Assembly (NCBI GenBank): GCA_934755305.1
Contig: CAKVLD010000005.1
Coordinates: 68,509-132,508 of the forward strand
Direction of reading: 5' to 3'
Length of the DNA stretch: 64,000 nt
Source of the DNA: an uncultured Clostridium sp.
GTDB taxonomy: Bacteria; Bacillota; Clostridia; Clostridiales; Clostridiaceae
A model generated the notes under the pieces. That model was not told the origin of the DNA and made no database searches. It saw only the letters and a program-made list of their open reading frames with translations. The position numbers and the translations under genes were made by a program. Position 1 is the stretch's first letter. Each line of letters starts with the position of its first letter. Below are positions 27,447-37,169 of the stretch, piece after piece.

Positions 27447-28022
27447 ATGATTAATTATATATGGTTTGTACTTATATTTTTAGGCATACTAGTATCTTTA
27501 GTTACAGGAAAAGGAGATGAAGTATCTTCATATATAGTAAATTCAGCAGATAGTACAGTGAAACTAATGCTTGGCCTTATTGGAATTATGTGCTTTTGGT
27601 GTGGAGTAATGAAGGTAGCAGAAAAAAGTGGTTTAACTGAAAGATTAGCTAGAATTATGAGACCTATATTAAAAAAACTATTTAAAACTGCAGCAAAAGA
27701 TGAAAAAGCTTTAGGTGCAATAGTAATGAATTTAACTGCAAATATGATGGGTTTATCTAATGCTGCAACTCCTTTTGGAATAAAAGCTATGGAAGAGATG
27801 GATAGACTTAATGACAACAAAGGAGTAGCAAGTAATGATATGGCTTTATTTTTAGTTATGAATGCAGCTTGTATTCAGTTAGTTCCTTCTACAATTATAT
27901 CTATTAGAGCAGCATGTAATTCACAAAATCCTGGAGCGATAATACTTCCAGCTATAATCTCAACAACTACAGCTTTAATTGTAGGAATAGTATGTTGTAA
28001 AATACTTCAAAAATATTTTTAA
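27447..28022 (+). CDS. spmA: Spore maturation protein A
   Basis: 191 residues, integral membrane, nucleoside-recognition (Gate) domain. Signature stretch 'MNLTANMMGLSNAATPFGIK' followed by 'AMEEMDRLN' is typical of SpmA. SpmA and SpmB are needed for spore core dehydration and heat resistance in Bacillus and Clostridium. AGGAGG lies 5 nt before the ATG at 27447; an ATG 3 nt earlier is also possible. spmB follows by 18 nt. Confidence 0.93.
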   Translation: MINYIWFVLIFLGILVSLVTGKGDEVSSYIVNSADSTVKLMLGLIGIMCFWCGVMKVAEKSGLTERLARIMRPILKKLFKTAAKDEKALGAIVMNLTANMMGLSNAATPFGIKAMEEMDRLNDNKGVASNDMALFLVMNAACIQLVPSTIISIRAACNSQNPGAIILPAIISTTTALIVGIVCCKILQKYF

Positions 28023-28040
28023 GAGGAGTTAAAAGTAATT

Positions 28041-28565
28041 ATGGGTGATTATATAACTAAAAGTATTATTGGAATTATAGTTCTGTTTATAATCGGATAT
28101 GGAATGATAAAAGGTGGAAAGGTATATGATTGGTTTATTGAAGGGGCAAAGGAAGGTCTTAAGGTATGCCTGAATATATTCCCATATTTATTAGCTATGA
28201 TTATTGCTGTGGAAATATTTAAAGGAGCAAATCTTTTAGATGGTCTTAATAATTTATTAGCTCCAGTTGTTAATCTAATAGGTTTACCTAAAGAATTATT
28301 ACCTTTAGTTTTAATAAAACCTTTATCTGGGAGTGGAGCAGTGGGGATATTTACCGATATAGTCCAAACTTATGGCCCTGATACTTATATTGGTCTTTTA
28401 GCTTCAGTAATTATGGGAACTACTGAAACTATTTTTTATACAGTTACAGTTTATTTTGGCGCAGTTAAAGTAAAAAAAGTTAGACATACTGTTTGGGCAG
28501 CTGTCATGGCAGATTTAGTGGCAATAATCGCAGCTATATTTATAGTAAATTTACTATTTTTTTGA
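28041..28565 (+). CDS. spmB: Spore maturation protein B
   Basis: 174 residues, integral membrane. 'LVLIKPLSGSGAVGIFTDIV' and 'IMGTTETIFYTVTVYFGAVK' are SpmB hallmarks. It pairs with SpmA in spore core dehydration. GAGGAG precedes the ATG. The two form a tight operon; the ABC genes start 65 nt later behind their own probable promoter. Confidence 0.93.
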   Translation: MGDYITKSIIGIIVLFIIGYGMIKGGKVYDWFIEGAKEGLKVCLNIFPYLLAMIIAVEIFKGANLLDGLNNLLAPVVNLIGLPKELLPLVLIKPLSGSGAVGIFTDIVQTYGPDTYIGLLASVIMGTTETIFYTVTVYFGAVKVKKVRHTVWAAVMADLVAIIAAIFIVNLLFF

Positions 28566-28630
28566 TGTTTATAACTCTATTTGTTATAATATTAAAAAGA
28601 AGTATAAAAATGTAAGAGGGGGGCGCTGGA

Positions 28631-29356
28631 GTGATAAAAATAAATAATGTAACTAAAAGTTATAATGGAGGGAATAAAGCTGTAGATAACTTAAATTTGG
28701 AAATGAAAGATGGAGAGATATTTGGTCTTTTAGGTCCAAATGGAGCAGGAAAAACAACAACAATAAAGATGATTACAGGTATTATTAAACCGACTTCTGG
28801 GGACATTGAAGTAAATAACTTAAGCATTTTAAAGGATACTGTAAGGGCAAAAGAACTTTTTGGATATGTTCCAGATAGTCCTGATATGTTTTTGAGATTT
28901 ACAGGATTAGAGTATTTAAACTTCATGGCAGATGTTTATAAAGTAGATGGAAGTATACGTAAAGATAAAATAAAAGAATTAGCAGAAAGATTTGAAATGA
29001 CAAAAGCTTTAGGTGATAAAATTCAATCTTATTCACATGGAATGAGACAAAAAATTGTAGTTATGGGAGTAATTCTTCACAATCCTAAGGTGTGGATTTT
29101 AGATGAACCATTAACAGGGTTAGATCCAAAGTCTGCTTTTATATTAAAAGAAATGATGAGAGAACATGCAGATGCAGGAAATACAGTGCTTTTTTCAACC
29201 CATGTATTAGAAGTTGCAGAAAAGTTATGTGATAAAGTAGCTATTATTAATAAAGGGCAATTAATATATAGCGGAAGTATAGATAATATGAGAACTGAAT
29301 TTAAAGCAAATGAATCTTTAGAAGAGATGTTCTTGGAGCTTACTAATAATGAGTAG
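28631..29356 (+). CDS. ABC transporter ATP-binding protein
   Basis: 241 residues. Walker A GLLGPNGAGKTTT (about 33-45), signature 'SYSHGMRQKI', Walker B 'VWILDEPLTGLD' and switch His in 'TVLFSTHVLE'. The signature begins SHGMRQK instead of LSGGQ, as in ABC-2-type exporters of the CcmA class. GTG start with GGGGGG upstream. It overlaps the permease gene by 8 nt, so they form one unit. Confidence 0.9.
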   Translation: MIKINNVTKSYNGGNKAVDNLNLEMKDGEIFGLLGPNGAGKTTTIKMITGIIKPTSGDIEVNNLSILKDTVRAKELFGYVPDSPDMFLRFTGLEYLNFMADVYKVDGSIRKDKIKELAERFEMTKALGDKIQSYSHGMRQKIVVMGVILHNPKVWILDEPLTGLDPKSAFILKEMMREHADAGNTVLFSTHVLEVAEKLCDKVAIINKGQLIYSGSIDNMRTEFKANESLEEMFLELTNNE

Positions 29357-30980
29357 ACAAGGTTTATTAATAAAGTATTTTATAGGAAATGCCCTTCAAG
29401 GAGTTTTAGGAAACAAAAAAAGAAGTCCTATAGCAATGTGTATAAGCATAATAATATTAATGGTATGTATTTCAATGCCTTTTACTGTGCTAGTACAAGA
29501 CTCATATGATGTATTAGCAAAGGTTAATTTGCAAAGTTTATTAATAGAATTACTTTTAGCTACTGGTTCATTATCAGTTTTACTATTTGGAATGTATTCT
29601 TTATTAAATACATTTTATTTTTCTAAAGATATAGAACCTATTATGCACATGCCATTTAAAAGTTCTCAAATAATATTAGGTAAATATATATCTGCTTTAG
29701 TTGAAATGTACTTATATACAGGAATTATAGTATTACCTTTAATAATATATGGAATAAAAAGTGGTGCAGGAATATTATTTTATGTTTATACTATAATATC
29801 GTTTTTGGTATTGCCTGTTATACCTATGATAGTTGGTTCTCTAATTACCATGATATTAATGAGATTTACTAATCTGTCTAAGCATAAAGATGCTTTAAGA
29901 GTTGTAGCTGGAGTATTTGTATTAGTTTTAGTAGTTGTATTCAATTATGTAAGTCAAAAATCTAATTCATCATTAGATGGTAGTTCTAGTTTGAGTATGA
30001 TTACTGATAATAGTGACTTAATAAATAGTATAAGTAACATAGTATTTACTAACTCTATATTATCAAAAGCTTTAATTTTTAGTAATGAATTTAAAGGATT
30101 TTTATTTATACTAGCATCAGTTGTAATTAGTATATGTTTATTTATTTTATACTATATTATAGGTGGAAAGTTATACTATAATAGCATAGTTGGTACTTCA
30201 GAGACTTTTAGCAAAAGAGAAGATGTATTTGAAGCAAGGAATATAGATAAAGCAGTTAAAAAGAATTCAGAGTTTAGAGCTTTATTTAATAAAGAAATAA
30301 GGACACTTTTTAGAAATCCACAGTTTTTTATAAATGGAGTTGCAATGATTTTGTATATGCCTGCCATATTAGGGATAGTATGTTTTAGTAATGGTAATTT
30401 AGAGAGAATAAGAAATGCCTTACAATCAAGTACAAATTTTTATGGCTATGCTTTAGTAGGTGTTTTTCTTTTTTCTACAATGGGGATTTCAGGAGGAGGT
30501 GCAGCTATAACAGCTGTATCAAGAGAAGGAAAAGAATTTTTTGTTTCAAAATATATTCCTATAGAACCTAAAAAGCAAATTTTAGCTAAGATAGTTGCAT
30601 CAGTATCTATTAACTTAATAGCTTGCATTATATCTATTGGAGTACTGATATTTTTAAAGGTACCAGTAGATTTGTTATTATTATCAATAGTTATATCTAT
30701 ATTATCAATAATAACAATGTCTCTAATGGAGTTATTTATAGATTATAAAGATCCAAGGCTTGATTGGCAATCTGAAAGAGATATTTATAAAAGAAATTTT
30801 TTGCCTGTTATAATGCCTTTTGCAGTTTGCATATTAGCAGGAGCCCTAGCATATATTAATTTCTTAATAGGAAACTATTTAATTCTTTTTTTAATAATGT
30901 CTATTATTTTATGTATAATTTCATTTATATTTTATAATATGATAAATAGGGTTGGATTAAAATTGTATACAGAAGATTAA
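29349..30980 (+). CDS. ABC-2-type transporter permease
   Basis: 543 residues, with about 12 hydrophobic segments. It resembles the large ABC exporter permeases of Firmicutes with a soluble loop near 'SEFRALFNKEIRTLFRNPQF'. The substrate cannot be told from sequence. It is translationally coupled to the ATPase and closed by a terminator at 30985. Confidence 0.82.
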   Translation: MSRQGLLIKYFIGNALQGVLGNKKRSPIAMCISIIILMVCISMPFTVLVQDSYDVLAKVNLQSLLIELLLATGSLSVLLFGMYSLLNTFYFSKDIEPIMHMPFKSSQIILGKYISALVEMYLYTGIIVLPLIIYGIKSGAGILFYVYTIISFLVLPVIPMIVGSLITMILMRFTNLSKHKDALRVVAGVFVLVLVVVFNYVSQKSNSSLDGSSSLSMITDNSDLINSISNIVFTNSILSKALIFSNEFKGFLFILASVVISICLFILYYIIGGKLYYNSIVGTSETFSKREDVFEARNIDKAVKKNSEFRALFNKEIRTLFRNPQFFINGVAMILYMPAILGIVCFSNGNLERIRNALQSSTNFYGYALVGVFLFSTMGISGGGAAITAVSREGKEFFVSKYIPIEPKKQILAKIVASVSINLIACIISIGVLIFLKVPVDLLLLSIVISILSIITMSLMELFIDYKDPRLDWQSERDIYKRNFLPVIMPFAVCILAGALAYINFLIGNYLILFLIMSIILCIISFIFYNMINRVGLKLYTED

Positions 30981-30984
30981 TTCT

Positions 30985-31023
30985 AAAAAGCTGGTTTCAA
31001 TGGATAAAGGAACCAGCTTTTTT
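30985..31023 (+). terminator. Terminator after ABC exporter
   Basis: AAAAAGCTGGTT pairs with AACCAGCTTTTTT. Confidence 0.85.
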
Positions 31024-31091
31024 AAATACTGACGTAGGTTAAAAAAAAGTAGTATAATATTCTTAATAAACTAGAAAAGGATGGTAAAAGT

Positions 31092-32342
31092 ATGAATAGT
31101 GCAGTATTTAAAAATAATAGAGAAAAACTTATGAAAACAATAGAAGATAACTCTATAGTTATACTTTTTGCAGGAAATGCACCAAAGAAAAGTGCTGATG
31201 AACAATATAGTTTTACACCAAATAGAAACTTTTACTACTTCACAGGAATAGAAGAAGAGGAACATATTTTAGTATTAACTAAGATTAATGGTGAAGTAAA
31301 AGAGTATATGTACTTAAAAGAAATTGATGAAGAAATGGAAAGATGGGTAGGAAAATCTTTAAGAGATAATGAAGCTAAAGAAATTTCTGCTGTAGAAAAT
31401 GTTTCATATAAGAATGATTTTGAAGGATTCTTAAATAGATTATTTAGCGGAGTAGAAGATATAAATGTTTATTTAGACATGGAAAGGGATTCTTATAATA
31501 GCTTAAGCAATATAGTTGGAGCATTTGCAAAAGAACTTATAGAAAAATATCCATATGTAAGAGTGAAGAATGTTTATCCAAAGGTGGTACCTTTAAGATT
31601 AGTTAAATCTAAAGAAGAAATAGCAGAACTTCAAAAAGCTATAGATATAACTATAGAAGGTGTAAATTCATTAATGAAGAATGCTAAAGATGGAATGAAG
31701 GAATATGAATTAGAAGCATATTTTGAATTTGCATGTAAGAGCAGAGGAGTAAAAGATTATGCATTCAAGACTATAGCTGCAGCAGGAAAGAATGCAACTA
31801 TACTACATTATGTTGATAATAATAGTGAAATGAAAGATGGAGATTTAATTCTTTTTGATTTAGGTGCTCAACATAATTATTATAATGGAGATATTTCTAG
31901 AACATTCCCTGTAAACGGAAAGTTCACAGATAGACAAAAGGAAGTTTATGAAGCAGTACTTAGAGTAAATGAAGCTGTTATATCAGAAATAAAACCAGGT
32001 GTTAAGTTCTTAGAATTAAATAAGAAAGCAACTGATATGATTGCTGAAGAATGTATAAAACTTGGATTAATTAAAGAAAAATCAGAAGTAAGAAAATACT
32101 ATTGGCATAGCATTGGTCATAGCTTAGGATTAGATACGCATGATATAACTACTCCAAGTAGAGATATTACTTTTGAAGAAGGAATGGTTTGGACTGTAGA
32201 ACCAGGAATTTATATAGCAGAAGAAGGTATTGGAATTAGAATAGAAGATGACGTAGTAGTAACTAAAGATGGTGTAGATGTTTTAACTAAAAATATGATT
32301 AAGTCAGTAGAAGAAATTGAGAGTTATATGGCTAATAATTAG
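31092..32342 (+). CDS. pepP: Xaa-Pro aminopeptidase (M24B)
   Basis: 416 residues. The N-terminal creatinase-like domain (FTPNRNFYYFTGIEEEEHIL) precedes the metallopeptidase 'pita-bread' domain. Metal ligands are visible: Asp in 'LILFDLGAQHNYYNGDISRTF', His in 'HSIGHSLGLDTHD', and Glu in 'WTVEPGIY' and 'GIRIEDDVVV'. It removes N-terminal residues preceding proline in cytoplasmic peptides. A TATAAT is about 40 nt upstream. Confidence 0.92.
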   Translation: MNSAVFKNNREKLMKTIEDNSIVILFAGNAPKKSADEQYSFTPNRNFYYFTGIEEEEHILVLTKINGEVKEYMYLKEIDEEMERWVGKSLRDNEAKEISAVENVSYKNDFEGFLNRLFSGVEDINVYLDMERDSYNSLSNIVGAFAKELIEKYPYVRVKNVYPKVVPLRLVKSKEEIAELQKAIDITIEGVNSLMKNAKDGMKEYELEAYFEFACKSRGVKDYAFKTIAAAGKNATILHYVDNNSEMKDGDLILFDLGAQHNYYNGDISRTFPVNGKFTDRQKEVYEAVLRVNEAVISEIKPGVKFLELNKKATDMIAEECIKLGLIKEKSEVRKYYWHSIGHSLGLDTHDITTPSRDITFEEGMVWTVEPGIYIAEEGIGIRIEDDVVVTKDGVDVLTKNMIKSVEEIESYMANN

Positions 32343-32408
32343 TATAAAAGTTTAATGTTAGGGTAACATAAATCATATATCATTTTAATAAATTAGGAGA
32401 TGGTTTTA

Positions 32409-32729
32409 GTGGTTTGTGATACAAAAACTTTATTTTTAGCAGGTATAGGAGCAGCAGCTTTAACCTATGATAAAGTAAATGATATGTTATCTATGTTAGT
32501 TCAAAAAGGTAAGTTGACAGTAGATGACGGTATAGAACTTACAGAAGAGTTAAAAAAAGATGTAAAAGAAACAGCTGTGCAGGCTAAAGATAATATGGCT
32601 CAAACAATAAATAACATAAAGCCATTAACTAAAGAAGATTTAAAAGAGGTCTTGGAAGATATGAATTATGCTACAAAAGTAGATATTATACAATTACAAA
32701 GGTGCCTAGAAAATTTAGATCAAAATTAA
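32409..32729 (+). CDS. Phasin-like coiled-coil protein
   Basis: 106 residues. After 'FLAGIGAAALTYDKVNDMLS' comes an amphipathic helical part with 'LVQKGKLTVDDGIELTEELK', the pattern of PhaF/PhaI-type phasin and related polyhydroxyalkanoate-granule proteins. Homologues in clostridia commonly stand before UbiB-type genes (family knowledge). I favour the GTG at 32409, since the AGGAG at 32395 is too close to an ATG at 32400. A terminator-like hairpin separates it from the next gene, which may lower read-through. Confidence 0.7.
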   Translation: MVCDTKTLFLAGIGAAALTYDKVNDMLSMLVQKGKLTVDDGIELTEELKKDVKETAVQAKDNMAQTINNIKPLTKEDLKEVLEDMNYATKVDIIQLQRCLENLDQN

Positions 32730-32735
32730 ATATAA

Positions 32736-32775
32736 AAAGAATTCCCTTACTTATATGCAAGTGAGGGAATTTTTA
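32736..32775 (+). terminator. Terminator or attenuator between phasin-like gene and ubiB-like gene
   Basis: AATTCCCTTACTT pairs with AAGTGAGGGAATT, followed by T5. It lies only 15 nt before the next start codon, so read-through may matter. Confidence 0.7.
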
Positions 32776-32790
32776 TAGGAGTTGATTAAT

Positions 32791-34401
32791 ATGAAGGAAA
32801 AAGCTACAGAGAGGCTTAACGAGATTATAAAAATTTTTGCTTTATATGGCTCTGAAATCATTATAGAAAATAAATTGAAGCATACAAAAAAAGCAGCTCA
32901 AAACTTAAGGAAAGCCTTTGAAGAACTAGGTCCTACCTTTGTAAAAATAGGACAGATATTAAGTACAAGAGCAGATATATTTCCCAAGGAATATATTTAT
33001 GAGCTTAGTAAATTACAAGATTCAGTTAAAGCGGAAAGCTATGATGTAGTTAAAAATATTTTTAAGGAATCTTTACATAAAAATATAGAAGATTGCTTTG
33101 AAAGCTTTAGTGAAATCCCCATTGCTTCAGCATCTATTTCGCAAGTTCATAGAGGAGTATTAATAAATGGAACAGAAGTAGTTATTAAGGTACAAAGGCC
33201 TGGAATATATAAGAAGATGAAGGTGGATATTTCTATATTAAAAAGAATAATTAAGCTTACTAGAATAAGTTCTTACATACATTTTGTTGATTTATTAGAT
33301 GTGCTAAATGAATTAGAACTTACTGTAGAAAGAGAATTAGACTTTAAAGTAGAGGTAGGCAGTATAAAAAGATTTAAGGAAAATAACAAAAATATAGTTC
33401 CTATATATGTTCCAAGTTTAGTAGATGAACTTTGTAGTAATAAGATAATAGTATTAGAAGAAATTAAAGGTTTTAAAATCAATAATATAGAAAAAATGAG
33501 GGAAGAAAATTATAATACTGAGGATATAGCTAAAAAGTTAGCTTTATGCTATTGTAAGCAAATCTTTGATGATGGCTTTTTTCATGGTGATCCTCATCCA
33601 GGAAATATACTTATTTATAAAAATAAAATTTGCTTTATTGATTTTGGAATAATGGGTGAATTAAATAAATACATAAGGAAATCTTTAAATGACGTTATAT
33701 TTGCAATAATAACTAAAGATAAAAATGGCTTAGTAGATTTTCTATTAGGTATTGGCATAAAAAACGGAAGGATTAATAGAGCTATGCTATATCGAGATGT
33801 GTCTTATCTTTTTGATACTTATGTAAGCACTAGCTTAAAAAATATAAAGATATCTGTGCTATTTGAAGAGATATTTTCTATAACTAGAAATAATAATATA
33901 CAATTTCCTAGGGAGTTAATAACTTTGTTTAGGGGATTAGTTATATTAGAAGGCGTTATAGTAGAAATTGATTCAAGTGTTAATATACTATCTGTAGTAA
34001 AATCCTTTGTGAAAAATAGAGAGGGATTTGATATAACCAAGATAATAAATAGTGAGAAAATAATTTTATCTGCCTATTCTTTTGTGAGAGACACAATAAA
34101 CATACCTAGTAAAACTATAGAGGTATTAAATAATATTTCTAGCGATGGAGGAAAGATAAATTTTAAAATATCAGATATAGATAAAATATTAAAAAATATT
34201 CATGAGATGGTAAATAGATTAACTTGTGGACTTATGATTGCATCTTTATTAATTTCATCATCCTTAATAATAAAAGTTCAAGGTGAAGCAGGATATAGTG
34301 GGATTTCCAAGGTAGGGGTAGCGGGATACTTATTTTCAGCAATATTTGCTATTATACTTCTTATTTCAATGATAAAAGCTAAGAAATTTAATAAAAAGTA
34401 A
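32791..34401 (+). CDS. ABC1/UbiB-family atypical kinase
   Basis: 536 residues. Family motifs: 'LGPTFVKIGQILSTRADIFP' (the KxGQ motif), Ala-rich 'IPIASASISQVHRGVL', 'VVIKVQRPG', 'FFHGDPHPGNILI' and 'CFIDFGIMGELN'. Two C-terminal transmembrane helices (about 470-530) anchor it. Relatives (COQ8, UbiB) act in quinone metabolism, but this clostridial region shows no quinone genes. The phasin-like neighbour is the only hint of partner. ATG at 32791 has AGGAG 8 nt upstream. Confidence 0.85.
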   Translation: MKEKATERLNEIIKIFALYGSEIIIENKLKHTKKAAQNLRKAFEELGPTFVKIGQILSTRADIFPKEYIYELSKLQDSVKAESYDVVKNIFKESLHKNIEDCFESFSEIPIASASISQVHRGVLINGTEVVIKVQRPGIYKKMKVDISILKRIIKLTRISSYIHFVDLLDVLNELELTVERELDFKVEVGSIKRFKENNKNIVPIYVPSLVDELCSNKIIVLEEIKGFKINNIEKMREENYNTEDIAKKLALCYCKQIFDDGFFHGDPHPGNILIYKNKICFIDFGIMGELNKYIRKSLNDVIFAIITKDKNGLVDFLLGIGIKNGRINRAMLYRDVSYLFDTYVSTSLKNIKISVLFEEIFSITRNNNIQFPRELITLFRGLVILEGVIVEIDSSVNILSVVKSFVKNREGFDITKIINSEKIILSAYSFVRDTINIPSKTIEVLNNISSDGGKINFKISDIDKILKNIHEMVNRLTCGLMIASLLISSSLIIKVQGEAGYSGISKVGVAGYLFSAIFAIILLISMIKAKKFNKK

Positions 34402-34458
34402 AGCAATCTATTGAAATATTAAACAAATATGCTTATAATTAAAATAAATAGTGAATAA

Positions 34459-34640
34459 GGAAGAGGTAGAGGCGCGATATTTAATAGTATTATTGTGGAC
34501 GTAAGCAGAATGAAGCAATAAGAAAGGAACTGTCGCCGAAGTATAGAATTAATGCTTTAATATTCTAATACTGGGTTTATGTATAATATGCATAAGACTG
34601 TCACAAATTATTTTTGTGTTGAGCTATCATTCAGGATTTT
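34459..34640 (+). promoter_or_regulatory. Lysine riboswitch (L-box)
   Basis: Conserved parts occur in order: 'GAAGAGGTAGAGGCGCGAT', 'GTAAGCAGAATGAAGCAATAA', 'GAAAGGAACTGTCGCCGAAG', 'TACTGGG', 'AAGACTGTCAC' and the 3' 'GAGCTATC'. A terminator follows at 34653. Lysine binding should switch off the transporter downstream. Confidence 0.95.
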
Positions 34641-34652
34641 TTTAGTGTTTAT

Positions 34653-34683
34653 AAAACCTTGAGTGTTACTCGAGGTTTTTTTG
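34653..34683 (+). terminator. Lysine riboswitch expression platform
   Basis: AAAACCTTGAGT pairs with ACTCGAGGTTTT, followed by T-run. Placed 60 nt before the transporter start. Confidence 0.85.
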
Positions 34684-34742
34684 TTTTACAAAGATGATTA
34701 AACCTCTAATTCTTAATCACAAAAAAAATTAGGGAGGAAATT

Positions 34743-36452
34743 ATGAAAAACAAAAAATATCTAGTATTATTATCGACTCTATTACTTGTAATATTGTCTT
34801 CAACTACTGTTTTTGCAGCAGATGCAGAAACTATAGCAAGTAATGCAGAACATTTTGGAATATGGACTATAATTCCACCATTAGTAGCTATAGTTCTTGC
34901 ATTTATATCTAAGAATGTTGTTATTTCTTTATTTATAGGTGCATTATCAGGATGTTTTATGCTTCAATTATCAGGTTTTGGAATAATAGGTGCCATAGTT
35001 CATTCATTTTTATACTTTGTAGAAGTAGCACTTAATTCTTTAGCTGATCCTTGGAATGCAGGTATTGTACTTCAAGTGTTAGTTATAGGAGGTATTATTA
35101 ATTTAGTATCAAAAATGGGAGGAGCTAAAGCTATAGCAGAAGCTCTTGCAAAGAAAGCAAAAACTCCTAGAAGTACTCAAATAGTAACTTGGCTTTTAGG
35201 GCTTATAGTATTTTTTGATGACTATGCTAACTCTTTAATAGTAGGACCTATAATGAAGCCAGTAGCAGATAAGATGAAGGTTTCAAGAGAAAAGTTAGCT
35301 TTTGTGATAGATGCAACAGCAGCACCAATTGCAGGACTTGCAATAATATCTACATGGATAGGTTTAGAAGTTGGTTTAATAAAGGATGCGTTTGATTCAA
35401 TAGGTCAAGATGTAGATGCTTTTGGAGTATTTTTACAAACTATACCTTTTAGATTTTATAATATATTAATCTTAGCTTTTGTTGTAATAACAGCACTTGC
35501 TCTTAGAGAATTTGGTCCTATGAGAAAAGCAGAAATAAAAGCTAGAAAAGGTGAACAAGTTCTAAAAGATATTAACTTTGATAAAGCAACAGCAGAAGAA
35601 GCAGAAGTTAAAGAAGGTATAAAGTTAAGTATATGGAATGCAATAATTCCAATAGGTACTTTAATAATTACAGCATTAATTGCTTTCTACTATAGTGGAT
35701 ATTCAACAGTTATGAATGGTGACGATACAGCAGTTCAAGCTATATTTAATAGTTCACTATTTTCATTTGAAGCTATAAGAACAGCCTTTAGTAATGCAGA
35801 TGCATCAATAGCATTATTCCAATCAGCGTTATTTTCAAGTATAGTAACTATAGCTTTAGCTGTGTTTAAAAAGATATTTACTATATCAGAAGCTATTGAT
35901 ACATGGATTGATGGTATGAAAGGATTAATAATAACAGGGGTAATATTAATCTTAGCATGGTCATTAGGGGCAGTTATTAAGGAACTTGGAACAGCATCAT
36001 ATTTAGTAACTTTACTATCATCATCAATACCAAAATTCTTATTACCAAGTGTAATATTTATATTTGGAGCTGTAATTTCATTCTCAACAGGAACAGCTTA
36101 CGGAACAATGGGAATATTAATGCCACTTGCAATTCCACTAGCATTCTCAATATCACCAGATATGAGCTATGTAGTTATTAGTACAAGTGCAGTATTAACA
36201 GGAGCAATATTTGGGGATCATTGCTCGCCTATATCAGATACAACAATTCTTTCTTCTATGGGAGCAGGGTGTGATCATATAGAACATGTTAGAACTCAAA
36301 TGTGGTATTCACTATTTGTTGGGGCAATAACTATAGTGTGTGGATATATTCCAGCAGGTCTTGGAATTCCTGTGTATATAGTTTTACCAGTTGCAATTGC
36401 AGTATTAACAGCTTTAACTTATATAATAGGAAAACCGGTAGACGTAGAATAA
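34743..36452 (+). CDS. NhaC-family transporter, predicted lysine transporter
   Basis: 569 residues, about 12 membrane helices. The N-terminus (MKNKKYLVLLSTLLLVILSS, then TTVFAADA) looks like a cleavable signal. NhaC-type sequence 'GAIFGDHCSPISDTTILSSM' followed by 'GAGCDHIEHVRTQ' is clear. NhaC proteins are annotated as Na+/H+ antiporters, but those placed behind lysine riboswitches have been predicted to move lysine (LysW type), which fits here. GGGAGG precedes the ATG. The gene ends in a stem shared with the convergent gene. Confidence 0.85.
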   Translation: MKNKKYLVLLSTLLLVILSSTTVFAADAETIASNAEHFGIWTIIPPLVAIVLAFISKNVVISLFIGALSGCFMLQLSGFGIIGAIVHSFLYFVEVALNSLADPWNAGIVLQVLVIGGIINLVSKMGGAKAIAEALAKKAKTPRSTQIVTWLLGLIVFFDDYANSLIVGPIMKPVADKMKVSREKLAFVIDATAAPIAGLAIISTWIGLEVGLIKDAFDSIGQDVDAFGVFLQTIPFRFYNILILAFVVITALALREFGPMRKAEIKARKGEQVLKDINFDKATAEEAEVKEGIKLSIWNAIIPIGTLIITALIAFYYSGYSTVMNGDDTAVQAIFNSSLFSFEAIRTAFSNADASIALFQSALFSSIVTIALAVFKKIFTISEAIDTWIDGMKGLIITGVILILAWSLGAVIKELGTASYLVTLLSSSIPKFLLPSVIFIFGAVISFSTGTAYGTMGILMPLAIPLAFSISPDMSYVVISTSAVLTGAIFGDHCSPISDTTILSSMGAGCDHIEHVRTQMWYSLFVGAITIVCGYIPAGLGIPVYIVLPVAIAVLTALTYIIGKPVDVE

Positions 36453-36489
36453 GTAATAAAATATAAAAATAAAGGGCTATTGTAATAGG

Positions 36490-36540
36490 AAAAAAGGTAT
36501 CTTAATAGTAATTAATACTTTAAGATACCTTTTATTGTTT
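36490..36540. terminator. Bidirectional terminator between convergent genes
   Basis: AAAAAGGTATCTTAA pairs with TTAAGATACCTTTT, with T-runs on both strands. Confidence 0.75.
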
Positions 36541-36581
36541 GCTTATATAATCAATAAATTTTCCTACGACATCTCTACCTT

Positions 36582-37067
36582 TTAAGCTACTGGTGGGTTT
36601 ATAAACTTATTTACAAGAATAGCTACAACTACTCCTATACCAGTGTCAATCATTCTACCTATTGCATAATAATATGGGTCCATAGAGTTATAATTACATA
36701 GAATAGCAGATATAACTATACATGATATAATTACTGAGCCTGGTCTTTTGATGATTGTACATATGTATATTGCTAAACTTATACACATAGCTGCTATTAG
36801 AGCTCTAAAGTTGATAAGAATGTGAAAGTTGTCTAGTATAAAAACGGCAAAAAGTCCTATTATACCGCCAATACCAGTACCTAAAAGTCTGTTTTTTCCC
36901 ATGGTTACAGAACTTTCAACTGTATCTTTTAAACACATAACGGCAGCTATACAAGCAAAAAATCCATTAGTATTATTAAAGAAGTCAAAAATAACCATAC
37001 AAATGAATACTGCTAGAGCTGTTTTTAAATTTCTAAGTCCTATTTTAGGCAATTTAATTTTTTTCAC
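36582..37067 (-). CDS. Aromatic acid exporter-like (FUSC/ArAE_1) membrane protein
   Basis: 161 residues with four or five membrane helices. 'IGLRNLKTALAVFICMVIFD', 'IAAVMCLKDTVESSVTMGKN' and 'RLLGTGIGGIIGLFAV' match the N-terminal membrane half of ArAE_1/FUSC proteins. It lacks the cytoplasmic C-terminal half of the longer members, so it may work as a homo-oligomer. The substrate is unknown. A GGAGGTG run 8 nt upstream supports the ATG. Confidence 0.8.
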   Translation of the reverse strand: MKKIKLPKIGLRNLKTALAVFICMVIFDFFNNTNGFFACIAAVMCLKDTVESSVTMGKNRLLGTGIGGIIGLFAVFILDNFHILINFRALIAAMCISLAIYICTIIKRPGSVIISCIVISAILCNYNSMDPYYYAIGRMIDTGIGVVVAILVNKFINPPVA

Positions 37068-37169
37068 GTGGCACCTCCATATTAAATTAATATTATATCA
37101 TATGAAAAAAGAAATATGGAATGGTAAAAATAATTGACAGAGGTATTTTTTTGATTTATCATAAAAATA

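Noticed and set aside
36829..37137. 102-codon plus-strand frame opposite the ArAE-like gene
   Set aside because: It is a shadow of a membrane protein with good family motifs, and runs through that gene's RBS.
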